A DNA stretch of 64,000 nt from an uncultured Paracoccaceae bacterium. GTDB lineage: Bacteria; Pseudomonadota; Alphaproteobacteria; Rhodobacterales; Rhodobacteraceae. The DNA is taken from the NCBI GenBank assembly GCA_947503935.1, contig CANNFR010000008.1:62001-126000 (forward strand). Reading direction: 5' to 3'. Under the pieces are notes generated by a model. The model was not told where the DNA came from, made no database searches, and worked only from the letters and a program-made list of their open reading frames with translations. This document shows positions 55,407-63,027 of the stretch, one piece after another. The translations under genes and the position numbers were made by a program. Position 1 is the stretch's first letter. Each line of letters starts with the position of its first letter.

Positions 55407-55865
55407 CTATCCGGCCCGCGCGGCCATCAGCCAAAACCCCATCAATGCGAAGGAAATGACCGCGTTCCAGGAGGCCATTGACAGCCCAAGCATCTCCCAC
55501 GGCACTTCATCGCATCGCACCAGAGGGGCCGCCAGGATCTGCTCCATGAGTTGTTCCGGTGTCACGCCTCCGATCGGTCCGGCGCTGCAGGTCGAGGGGC
55601 CGTCCCACCAGTCGCGCTCAACTCCGGTATGGTAGAGGCCGATCGCGCCGCTCGTTCCAGCCGAGAGCGCCCCCAGGATCGCCAGCGCCGCAGAGGGCAT
55701 TGCGAGACCGACAGCGCCAAAGCCCAAGGCCACCGCATGGGGCCAACGCTGCCAGAGGCACAATGCGCAGGGCGCAAGCCCGCCGATATACTGAAAGCCG
55801 AACGCGCCCAGCAGCAACGCCGCCGAACCCGCCGTTGCAAGGGCGATCCACATTTTTGCTGTCAT
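55407..55865 (-). CDS. Disulfide bond formation protein DsbB
   Basis: 152 residues with four membrane segments. The two Cys pairs of DsbB are visible: CALC in GGLAPCALCLWQRWPH, which is reoxidised by quinone, and the periplasmic pair in STCSAGPIGG and LVRCDEVPW. It regenerates DsbA-type oxidases. Overlaps the DedA-type gene by four bases and follows it in the same operon; the stop is two bases after a palindrome. Confidence 0.92.
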   Translation of the reverse strand: MTAKMWIALATAGSAALLLGAFGFQYIGGLAPCALCLWQRWPHAVALGFGAVGLAMPSAALAILGALSAGTSGAIGLYHTGVERDWWDGPSTCSAGPIGGVTPEQLMEQILAAPLVRCDEVPWEMLGLSMASWNAVISFALMGFWLMAARAG

Positions 55866-56440
55866 AGGAACCGGACCAAGGCAAAACTTCCAACCAGAAG
55901 AATGATGAAGAGTGTGAACAAGATACCAAGCCGCTTTTCAATGAAAACCCGGACCGGTGCTCCGAACTTCCAGAGAAGGCCAGCAATGATAAAGAAACGC
56001 AAAGCACGCGCGATCGCGCTGGCAATCATGAAGACCCAAAGGTTCAGGCCCGTCGCGCCCGACAGGATCGTGATGACCTTGTAGGGAAACGGCGTGACGC
56101 CCGCGATCAGCACGGCCCAGGCGCCCCAGGCATTATAGCGCTCGGCGAAGTCTTTGAAATAGGCGTCCTTGCCATAGAATTCCAAGACCGGGCGGCCGAC
56201 CTGCTCGAACAAGCCGAACCCGATCCAGTAGCCCGCCAAGCCGCCCAGAACGGAGGCCACGGTGGCCAGCCCCGCGATCACGAAAGCGCGCGAGGGGCGG
56301 GCCAGGATCATCGGAATCATCAGGACATCCGGCGGGATCGGGAAAACCGACGATTCCAGGAAGGCAACGATTGCAAGCGCCCACATGGCGTGCCGCGAGG
56401 CGGCAAGCTGCATCGTCCAGTCGTATAGCCGTCGGATCAT
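55862..56440 (-). CDS. DedA/SNARE-associated family membrane protein (YqaA-like)
   Basis: 192 residues from the ATG at 56440. The VTT/DedA pattern is visible: AIVAFLESSVFPIPPDVLMIPMILA, GLATVASVLGGLAGYWIGFGLFEQVG, then GAWAVLIAGVTPFPYKVITILSGATGL. These proteins move undecaprenyl phosphate or other lipids across the inner membrane in the better studied members; the role of this short branch is not known. First gene of a two-gene operon with dsbB. Confidence 0.9.
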   Translation of the reverse strand: MIRRLYDWTMQLAASRHAMWALAIVAFLESSVFPIPPDVLMIPMILARPSRAFVIAGLATVASVLGGLAGYWIGFGLFEQVGRPVLEFYGKDAYFKDFAERYNAWGAWAVLIAGVTPFPYKVITILSGATGLNLWVFMIASAIARALRFFIIAGLLWKFGAPVRVFIEKRLGILFTLFIILLVGSFALVRFL

Positions 56441-56561
56441 GGCCCATGCCCTTGCCTGTGTTGGCCCGTGTTGAGCCATGCGCAGCAAGCGGCGTCAAGG
56501 CGCCTGGTGGAACCGGATCGGCGGGTTTAAGCTTTATCTTCGGATCGAGGGGAGAAAGCGC

Positions 56562-57401
56562 ATGAAATGGCGAGGCAGACGCGGCAGCCGCAACATCGAA
56601 GACAGGCGCCGCATGGGGCGCGCTGCGGCGCCGATCGGGGGCGTCGGTCTTCTGGCGGTTCTCGCTATCGGCTACTTTCTGGGCGTCGATGTCACTCCGA
56701 TCCTCGAAGATCAGCTGACCCAACCTTCTGCCACGCAGGAGCTGACCGCGGCCGATCATCAGGCGGCAGAGTTCGTTTCGGTCACGCTGGCCGATACCGA
56801 AGAGGTCTGGGAGGCGATCTTCGCCGACCAATTGGGTGCAGCGTACGATCCTGCCACGCTCGTCCTCTTCAAAGGGGTCACGCAATCGCCCTGCGGTGGG
56901 GCCTCGGGGGCGACGGGTCCCTTCTACTGCCCGGCCGACCGCAAGGCGTACCTCGATACGGCGTTTTTCACGACCCTGGCCGACCGCCTGGGGGCCCGCG
57001 GCGACTTCGCGGCCGCCTATGTCATCGCCCACGAAATTGCCCATCACGTCCAGAACGAGCTTGGGATCCTCGGCCAGGCCAATGCGTTGCGCCAGCGCGC
57101 CTCGGAACGGCAATCCAACGAGATCTCGGTCAGGATTGAGCTTCAGGCCGATTGCTTTTCCGGCATCTGGGCCCGCACGGCCGAGCAACGCTTCGGCACG
57201 ATCGAGCCCGGCGACCTCGAGGAGGCGCTGAACGCCGCCCGCCGGATCGGTGACGATACCTTGCAGCGCCAGGCAGGCCGCGTGCCGCAGCCGCACACCT
57301 TCACCCACGGCACGGCCGAGCAACGCAGCCGCTGGTTTGCGCGCGGCTACCAGACGGGCAGTCTTGAGGCCTGCGATACATTCGGCACAAACCGCCTCTG
57401 A
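56562..57401 (+). CDS. Neutral zinc metallopeptidase, YpfJ family
   Basis: 279 residues from the ATG at 56562, with GGGGAG upstream. One N-terminal membrane helix (IGGVGLLAVLAIGYFLGV) anchors a periplasmic catalytic domain. The zinc motif is YVIAHEIAHHVQN, with a third ligand probably in RIELQADCFSGIWA; SPCGGASGATGPFYCPADRK is the conserved family Cys segment. Substrate unknown. It ends 56 bases before tRNA-Leu, and I see no gene between. Confidence 0.93.
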   Translation: MKWRGRRGSRNIEDRRRMGRAAAPIGGVGLLAVLAIGYFLGVDVTPILEDQLTQPSATQELTAADHQAAEFVSVTLADTEEVWEAIFADQLGAAYDPATLVLFKGVTQSPCGGASGATGPFYCPADRKAYLDTAFFTTLADRLGARGDFAAAYVIAHEIAHHVQNELGILGQANALRQRASERQSNEISVRIELQADCFSGIWARTAEQRFGTIEPGDLEEALNAARRIGDDTLQRQAGRVPQPHTFTHGTAEQRSRWFARGYQTGSLEACDTFGTNRL

Positions 57402-57456
57402 GCCCCGTTGACCACGCCTGTGCTCCGGGCTAAACCGACGCCGCTACAGCCCTCGT

Positions 57457-57542
57457 GCCCGAGTGGCGGAATGGTAGACGCAGGGGATTCAAAATCCCCC
57501 GCTGGCAACAGCGTGCGAGTTCGAGTCTCGCCTCGGGCACCA
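57457..57542 (+). tRNA. tRNA-Leu (anticodon CAA)
   Basis: 86 bases including encoded CCA. The acceptor stem GCCCGAG (57457-57463) pairs with CTCGGGC (57532-57538); anticodon loop TTCAAAA gives anticodon CAA inside GGGGA/TCCCC; the T arm has GTTCGAGTC. The long variable arm (GCTGGCAACAGC region) is right for tRNA-Leu. It marks the left edge of the accessory region. Confidence 0.97.
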
Positions 57543-57607
57543 ATCTCATCCCTTTATCGTCACTGATGCCCTGCTGATCCGCAACGCGCAAGCTCACACC
57601 GCCCACA

Positions 57608-58126
57608 ATGCCCTGAGAGGGAGCAAGCGCCGATGAACTCGGCCAGACCCGCAAGACCGACCGCACGTACAGCCACGCCGTCTTGCTGGAAGGCAAGGAG
57701 GGATGGCGCGCTGTCGGCTTCTGCGGCCGTCCCGACCTGGCCGAGAAGAAGCGCGGAGAGCACCCCGGCTCGATCGTGGTCGAGTGCGGCAGCTTCGGTG
57801 GCCGCGTGGCTGACATGCCTGAGGCCAAGGTCACCGAGAACGTCGAGAAAGCCGCGCCGGACGCAGACGACAAGCCCGCACGCAAGCAAACGGTCGATGA
57901 GAAGATCGCTTCGGCCAAGGTGCACGGCCCTGAGCCGAAGCGGACCATCGGATCGCTGGCGCAAGAGCTGCTGATGGAGCCCGAGCTCGGTTACCTTGCC
58001 ATCGTGGATCGGGTCGTGGCCGAGTTCCCCAACGCCAAGACCTCCGTCCGTTCGGTGGCCTCGGTCGCCGCCATCCTGCGAAAAAAGGGAGTAGACGTCC
58101 CGTTGCGGCGTCGACGAGGATCGTAA
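57608..58126 (+). pseudogene. Phage-like hypothetical ORF with a stop at codon 3
   Basis: An ATG at 57608 runs ATG-CCC-TGA; the same frame is then open from 57617 to 58126 and reads as coding throughout (ADELGQTRKTDRTYSHAVLL, EGWRAVGFCGRPDLAEKKRG). No other ATG lies near the front; a TTG at 57683 could give 147 residues. The C-terminal part IGSLAQELLMEPELGYLAIVDRVVAEFPNAKTSV looks like a helical domain I associate with phage hypothetical proteins. Either a decayed gene with an N-terminal nonsense change or one using the TTG. It sits 65 bases behind tRNA-Leu and ends before a good terminator. Confidence 0.5.
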
Positions 58127-58154
58127 CCGAATTCCATTCGGCAAAGGCGTTTTC

Positions 58155-58184
58155 GGCCCGGCACGATTGGTTGCCGGGCCTTTT
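58155..58184 (+). terminator. Rho-independent terminator
   Basis: GGCCCGGCA (58155-58163) pairs perfectly with TGCCGGGCC (58172-58180), then TTTTAC. It ends the phage-like ORF transcript 29 bases after its stop and guards the convergent methyltransferase gene. Confidence 0.85.
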
Positions 58185-58198
58185 ACTTCTTCAAACTT

Positions 58199-59401
58199 TC
58201 AGGCGGCGCGAGTAACTGCACCATAACCCTTTCCTTCGCCTGGATGGGCTTCATGCTCGCTTATAAGATCGGCGTACTTTGTCGGCAAATCGGCGATTGG
58301 CTCGGCCATAGGGCAATCCTGTCTCCGGGGTGGGAGCAATGTGGGTACCGCTTCAATCGGCCCGAGCCCGAGCAACTGCTGCCCAATCTCCAGGGCTAAC
58401 ACCTCTGCAAAAAGTGACGGTACAGCGTTTCCAATCATCCTTTGAGCATCGACCCTGCTGCCGACGGGGGTCACATCGTCTGGGAAGGTTTGCAGCCGGC
58501 AGAGTTCGCGTACCGAGAGTTTTCGGCTACGCCAATGAAATGGTCCTGTGGCAGAGCCTGGTTGGGCTTGTATTGTCCAAGACGGGCGGTTCTTGGCCAA
58601 TTTCAACAGAAAGTTCCAGTAGCGCCGCCTCCAACCGAACAGCGGTTTGCCTCCGCCTCGCTCTGTATGCCAAAGGTAGTTGTATCCCTCCGGTATCGTT
58701 GGCAGAAGGTCAGCCCATTTGCCTGACATTTCCAAGCCAGGTTCGTTCGGGTCTTCAGATAGATCACCTAACGCATCCCAGGTCGTCATGTGCGGCGTTT
58801 CTGTTGCCGAGCGGTCTCCATGGGTAGGTGCGGGAAACTCGAACGGTCTTCCATCTCTGCTGGCGACCATGACCAAACGTTCGCGCATCTGCGGAACACC
58901 AAAATCAGCGGCATTCAACACTGCCCAGTTCGGCTGGTAGTTCGTGCCATGCGCTGCATTAACGGCTTTCACGCCATCCAGCAGAGATTGCAGGCCCTCC
59001 GATTTCTTTCGGAAGCCAAGTCCGGGTACGTTCTCGAGTAAAAAGGCCCGAGGACGTGCCTCCCCCAGAACCCGCAAGTAGGCGCCAAGAGTGTTGGCAC
59101 GGGGATCTTTCAGCCTAGCCGCGTCACCAGACGACCAGTATCCTGATTTTGAGAACGGCTGGCATGGCGGACCACCGATCAGTACGTCAGCATCGCCCGG
59201 CTTAAGTCCTGCTGTCCGGAGTATGTCCGCCGTCGACACTTCGTGGATGTCGCGGTCAATTACGGGCCAGTCACGGTTTGCCCGAATGCTCGCGCAGCAG
59301 GCTCGGTCCATCTCGACCGCGACCGCAGTCTCGAAGCCGGCTCGTTCGAAACCGAAGTCGAGACCGCCAATGCGGGTGTAGAGTGAGATGACCTTCCGCA
59401 T
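58199..59401 (-). CDS. DNA (cytosine-5) methyltransferase
   Basis: 400 residues. Motif I region ISLYTRIGGLDFGFERAGF binds AdoMet; the catalytic loop is GGPPCQPFSKSG with Cys80; FLLENVPGLG is motif VI; QMRERLVMVASRDGRPFEF motif VIII; and RKLSVRELCRLQTFPDD with IGNAVPS are motifs IX and X. The target-recognition region in between would set the methylated sequence, which cannot be read. It is divergent from the broken endonuclease gene (75 bases between), a classic restriction-modification layout. Less GC-rich than core genes. Confidence 0.93.
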   Translation of the reverse strand: MRKVISLYTRIGGLDFGFERAGFETAVAVEMDRACCASIRANRDWPVIDRDIHEVSTADILRTAGLKPGDADVLIGGPPCQPFSKSGYWSSGDAARLKDPRANTLGAYLRVLGEARPRAFLLENVPGLGFRKKSEGLQSLLDGVKAVNAAHGTNYQPNWAVLNAADFGVPQMRERLVMVASRDGRPFEFPAPTHGDRSATETPHMTTWDALGDLSEDPNEPGLEMSGKWADLLPTIPEGYNYLWHTERGGGKPLFGWRRRYWNFLLKLAKNRPSWTIQAQPGSATGPFHWRSRKLSVRELCRLQTFPDDVTPVGSRVDAQRMIGNAVPSLFAEVLALEIGQQLLGLGPIEAVPTLLPPRRQDCPMAEPIADLPTKYADLISEHEAHPGEGKGYGAVTRAA

Positions 59402-59476
59402 GACCTTCGCATCTTGTTGTGGGCCGCCGCTTCGAGCATAATAGTGGCGGAATGGAATCCCTAACTGGCAGGCTAC

Positions 59477-60247
59477 ATGGCGGAAATTGACGATCTTCTA
59501 ACCTGGATGAGGTCCGCTTGTAGCCGATACGAGGTCGAGCCTGTTGCTGTTTATCGGCGCCACGGATCGCATGCTTGGCCGCTTGTCGCCGAGGACGCCG
59601 AGGACCTCGAACGGCAGCTAGCAGACGGGGGACACTTTCTGCCCCTTCCCAAGGAGCCCGCGGCCCTCGCCAACATCATCGAGGTCTCGATCGTGGATTT
59701 CTTGCTCACGGAGGCCAGTGCGAGAAAGGACATCACTGTCTCGCGTGGCACTGAGAGGGGCTATCCTGATATAGAGGTCTCAGGTCAAGCGTTTGGCGAC
59801 AAGTTCTTCGCCGTCGACGTCAAGGTCGCAAAGCGGAGGGTCAGCAAGGCCGGGAAACTCAATCCGAACCGTACCTAAAGTCGGATTACACTCTATACCG
59901 GGAACACGTACTTCCGGTGGCCAGACCTGTGCTGGCCAAGTACGTTCCGGCCTTTCAGCGAGTATGAGGCTCATCTCGACATCGTGGTGATCTACACCTT
60001 GGATGAGGCCTCGCCGTCGCGGATTGCTGACATGGAACTGATCGTCCACGAGACGTGGCGTCTCGCCTCGAAGCAGCGCTCATCCACAACTCGGGAGTAC
60101 CTAGGCGCAGTTGACGACATAGAGCGGCTGAGAAAGGGAGAGGGCGATTTTTCCACGAAAGAAGAGTTCTACAAGTTTTGGCGGAAGTTCCCGTTCAAGA
60201 CGGGCAAGGTCGTGGAACAACAATTGCGGCGGCTGCTGACAAAATAG
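59477..60247 (+). pseudogene. Type II restriction endonuclease gene with in-frame stop
   Basis: A single frame of 257 codons is interrupted only by TAA at 59876-59878 (codon 134). Before it, GYPDIEVSGQAFGDKFFAVDVKV gives a PD-(D/E)xK nuclease core (Asp98, Asp114, Lys116). After it the same frame continues with SRITLYTGNTYFRWPD, FRPFSEYEAHLDIVVIYTL, WRLASKQRSSTTREYLGAV and FSTKEEFYKFWRKFPF to the tag at 60245, clearly one protein. Changing TAA to CAA would restore Gln. It is paired with the methyltransferase at 58199. The truncated product (133 residues) lacks the C-terminal half and is unlikely to cut. A readthrough or sequencing error cannot be ruled out. Confidence 0.85.
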
Positions 60248-60273
60248 GGCCCCGACGTTCTGTCAGCGCTTGC

Positions 60274-60324
60274 ACCCAACTTATCCGTTGTGTACTTGCC
60301 CACAACAGATAAGTTGGGTACATT
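60274..60324 (+). promoter_or_regulatory. Inverted-repeat operator and promoter of the XRE-ImmA/beta operon
   Basis: Arms of 19 bp (60274-60292, ACCCAACTTATC then TTGTG, and 60301-60319) match as an inverted repeat with one mismatch, around an eight-base centre. A promoter overlaps: TTGCCC at 60296-60301, 17-base spacer, TACATT at 60319-60324. Transcription would begin close to the ATG at 60330, so the message may be nearly leaderless. This is a typical self-repression layout. Confidence 0.8.
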
Positions 60325-60329
60325 GAGGC

Positions 60330-61613
60330 ATGGCAATGAATGGAATCACCCTGAACGAGAAGGAGGCGCGGGAGGCTCGCGCCCGCATTTCTCGTCTATC
60401 CGAGGCACTGAACTCGGGACACGCGATGGAACCGGTTGTGGCCGGTCTGCCGCCCGAGGTGGTTTCTCAAGTCTCGCGCATGATGAAGGCCGAGCGCGAG
60501 CGCCTGACCCACGCGGTCGAGGCGTACGAAGAGGCAAAGGATACCCAACGGCCCACCGCGCTTACGGCGCTGGTTAACCGCGACCTTGGGCTGATGCTCA
60601 TCGTGGCGAGGATCGCCAACGGCTTTTCTCAGAAGGATCTGGCATGGCGCCTTGGCGTGAAGGAGCAACAGGTCCAGCGGTGGGAAGCTGAGCGATACGG
60701 GCAGATCAGCCTCAAGAATTACCATCGCGTGGCGGCGCTGCTCGGGGTGCGTCCTTGGGCGGACATGTCCGACCAACCGGAACTCCGCGGGCTGGACAAG
60801 GTCATCGACGGAGTGTCGAAAACCGAGATCAAGAAAATCCTCAAGCATGGGCGCGAGAACGGCTGGTTCGCCGAGGACTTCACCGAGGCAGAATTTCGTC
60901 GATACATCGCCGAGAACCGGATCGACTTTGGAAGCCCCGGACTTCTCCGAACTGGCCTCAACGTTGTGGATCACACCGAAGACGTCATGCTCCAAGCTTG
61001 GCGCGCCAGGGTCACAGCAAGGGCGCGCGAGGTATTTGCGGGTGTCGAGGACGTTCACGAGCCGCTTGAACTCAAGTGGATGCCCGACCTAGTCCGCCTA
61101 AGCAAAGAATCTGACGGGCCGCTCCGGGCAGTGGAAGTGCTCGCCAGCCACGGCATCGTCTTGATTGTGGAGCCACAGGTCCCCGGTCTCAAGATCGACG
61201 GCGCGGCGTTCATCGTCGATGGGAGACCGATTATCGGAATGACCGTCAGGACCGACACGGTGGACAACTTCTGGTTCACGCTGATGCACGAACTTGCCCA
61301 CGTCACGCTTCACTTCTCAACCGGGCTGGCCGTGGGCTTCTACGATCAGACGGACCAAGAGACATCGGTCGATGAACAGGAGGAGGAGGCCAACCGCTTC
61401 GCCTCCAACTTGCTCATCCCAGAAGAACGCTGGCGGCGCTCTACCGCCCGCATCGCGAAGTCGGCTGCGGTCATCGAGCGCTTCGCCAATGAGCTAGGTA
61501 TCCATCCGGCGATTGTGTTCGGGCGGATACGCAAGGAACGGGGCGAGTGGTCCCTGTTCGCAAACAAGATCGGGAGGAACACCGTGAAGAAACTGTTTGT
61601 GGGCGAAGCCTAG
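60330..61613 (+). CDS. XRE-type HTH protein with ImmA/IrrE metallopeptidase domain
   Basis: 427 residues. The first 85 are helical (KEAREARARISRLSEALNSG). A helix-turn-helix follows (about 88-140: ANGFSQKDLAWRLGVKEQQVQRWE), then a middle region, and a C-terminal ImmA/IrrE domain with zinc motif LMHELAHVTLHF (His320, Glu321, His324) and EEEANRFASNLLIPEERW as third ligand. ImmA cleaves phage repressors; fused XRE-ImmA proteins are often regulators of mobile elements or antitoxin-like partners. A 19-bp-arm operator precedes it, and the beta-family gene follows 13 bases after its stop, so they are one operon. Starts at 60330 or 60336 are both possible. Confidence 0.88.
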   Translation: MAMNGITLNEKEAREARARISRLSEALNSGHAMEPVVAGLPPEVVSQVSRMMKAERERLTHAVEAYEEAKDTQRPTALTALVNRDLGLMLIVARIANGFSQKDLAWRLGVKEQQVQRWEAERYGQISLKNYHRVAALLGVRPWADMSDQPELRGLDKVIDGVSKTEIKKILKHGRENGWFAEDFTEAEFRRYIAENRIDFGSPGLLRTGLNVVDHTEDVMLQAWRARVTARAREVFAGVEDVHEPLELKWMPDLVRLSKESDGPLRAVEVLASHGIVLIVEPQVPGLKIDGAAFIVDGRPIIGMTVRTDTVDNFWFTLMHELAHVTLHFSTGLAVGFYDQTDQETSVDEQEEEANRFASNLLIPEERWRRSTARIAKSAAVIERFANELGIHPAIVFGRIRKERGEWSLFANKIGRNTVKKLFVGEA

Positions 61614-61626
61614 AAAAGAAAGAGCG

Positions 61627-62718
61627 ATGCTCCCATACTACCCGGCCCTAAGGGCTAAGCCCGGCGAGTTCGCGGCCTGCGGCAGGTTGGCACCCCGTTA
61701 TCAGGGGTACGTTTGCCCGCGCTTCGTGGTTCCGCCTCCCGCCGAGTCCGACCCGGAAAAGGGACGCGTGCCCACGCTGGACGAGATCGCCCAGATGATG
61801 GGAGAGCGCATCGGAAAGAGCTGGCCCCACCGGCGTGCGTTTCTTGACCCGCAACTGGCCGCGGCGGCCCTCGGCGACGAGGGGGTAGCGACGCTCTTCC
61901 GTATCGCCACGGCGGTAAACTCCCGCCTGCTTCCGGTCCTGACGTTTGCCGATCTGACCAACCCGGCCCGCCAGGCGCTCGTTAGGGACGGAGACGTCAA
62001 GGCGGGCATCTACATGGACTTCGAGGAGGTTGATCCCGCCGCTTTGGTCGAGGCGGTGGAGAAGGCGGGTGTCCGGCCGGAACAGTGTGTCCTCTTCGTG
62101 GATTTCACCGGGGCCCCCTTGGGCGCCGACTTCGCGCCTGCTATCGGCGAAATCTTCGATCAACTGGACGGCGCGGCGCGGTGGAGCAAGATCGTCTACC
62201 AAGCGTCGGCGTACCCGGACAAGCTGCCGGTCGGTGCCAACGAGCGCACGTTGATCGCCAGGGCGGAGTGGACCACCTTCCAGGCGGCCCTGAAAGAGAC
62301 CGGCGTCCAACCGGATCGTCTGGCCTACGGTGACTTCGGCGCGGATTGCGGGCGGATGCTGTTCCCGAAGGGCAAGGGAGGCGGAAGGCCAAGGCCGCAC
62401 CTGCGCTACACCGGCAAGACCCACACCTTAGTGGTTAGGGGCAGCGACTCGGGAGCCTTCACGCCGACTATGCGCGACGTCTGCAAGCAGATCATCGAGT
62501 GCACGGAGTACAGCGGCAGGGGCTTCTCACCTGCGGACGACCGTATCTGGCGAAACGCGAAGGGGCTGACCGATACTTGCGGCGACTCGACTGGTTGGCG
62601 GGAACTGAACACCGCGCACCACCTGGTCAGGATCGTCAGGGACTTGGGTGCCATGTCCGGCATCGAGTTCGAAGAAGATGCCGTGGCGGAGTACTCAGAG
62701 CAGGGGGCTCTATTCTAA
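61627..62718 (+). CDS. Beta family protein (T4 beta-like)
   Basis: 363 residues from the ATG at 61627 with an AAAGAG site before it. It matches the beta protein family named after the phage T4 gene: MLPYYPALRAKPGEFAAC start, a barrel-like series VNSRLLPVLTFADL, VKAGIYMDFEEVDP, RPEQCVLFVDFTGAPLG, KIVYQASAYPDKLPVGANE, GRMLFPKGKGG, and CGDSTGWRELNTAHHLVRI near the end. Biochemical activity is not established. Cotranscribed with the XRE-ImmA gene; such pairs are candidates for a regulated toxin or defence module. Confidence 0.8.
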   Translation: MLPYYPALRAKPGEFAACGRLAPRYQGYVCPRFVVPPPAESDPEKGRVPTLDEIAQMMGERIGKSWPHRRAFLDPQLAAAALGDEGVATLFRIATAVNSRLLPVLTFADLTNPARQALVRDGDVKAGIYMDFEEVDPAALVEAVEKAGVRPEQCVLFVDFTGAPLGADFAPAIGEIFDQLDGAARWSKIVYQASAYPDKLPVGANERTLIARAEWTTFQAALKETGVQPDRLAYGDFGADCGRMLFPKGKGGGRPRPHLRYTGKTHTLVVRGSDSGAFTPTMRDVCKQIIECTEYSGRGFSPADDRIWRNAKGLTDTCGDSTGWRELNTAHHLVRIVRDLGAMSGIEFEEDAVAEYSEQGALF

Positions 62719-62815
62719 TAGCCGACAGGAGCGGTTCTTCGCTCGAATACAGTGCTTATTCGGTACTTGGTGTAGCTCGCACCCGGCTGTGGTCAGCCTA
62801 AGTGCTTGTTTTTAT

Positions 62816-62864
62816 TGGCTCCGGCGGTAGGGATCGAACCTACGACCAATTGATTAACAGTCAA
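62816..62864 (-). other. 3' half of tRNA-Asn(GUU), probable att site
   Basis: On the minus strand, the anticodon loop CTGTTAA with stem TTGA/TCAA, the T arm GTAGG-TTCGATC-CCTAC, the acceptor half CGCCGGA, discriminator G and CCA are all present, but no D arm or 5' acceptor strand precedes them. This is the classic footprint of integration into the 3' end of a tRNA gene; the intact tRNA-Asn would be at the far end of the element, to the right. Confidence 0.85.
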
Positions 62865-62884
62865 GTTTTTCCACGCAACACCGC

Positions 62885-62963
62885 CTAACCGTGTAAAACG
62901 GTCCTTCCTTAAAATCCTTTGAAAAACAACTATTTTCTTGCATTCCGGCTAACGGTGTATAAC
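62885..62963 (+). repeat. Direct 15-mers, candidate integrase arm sites
   Basis: CTAACCGTGTAAAAC (62885-62899) and CTAACGGTGTATAAC (62949-62963) match at 13 of 15 bases, 64 bases apart, between the tRNA-Asn fragment and the integrase gene. Position suggests integrase or Xis binding, or integrase autoregulation. Confidence 0.5.
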
Positions 62964-63027
62964 TTGGGGGAACAGCGGGTATCTGCAATTCTGTTCCCCA
63001 GAGTGTTCCCCCGGAGGCCAATTGATC

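Larger units (their letters stand above)
62719..63027. other. Gene-free junction with attachment site
   Basis: 309 bases between the beta-family gene and the integrase. It holds the 3' half of a tRNA-Asn (62816-62864) and a pair of near-identical 15-mers (62885-62963) before the integrase promoter. No ORF of note is present. Confidence 0.7.

Noticed and set aside
57457-57542. tRNA-Leu as the attachment site of the integrase in this window
   Set aside because: The fragment next to the integrase is tRNA-Asn, and I see no second copy of the tRNA-Leu 3' end downstream.
59477-60247. Two separate small genes instead of one broken gene
   Set aside because: Both parts are in the same frame with one stop codon between, and no ribosome site or start stands at the head of the second part.
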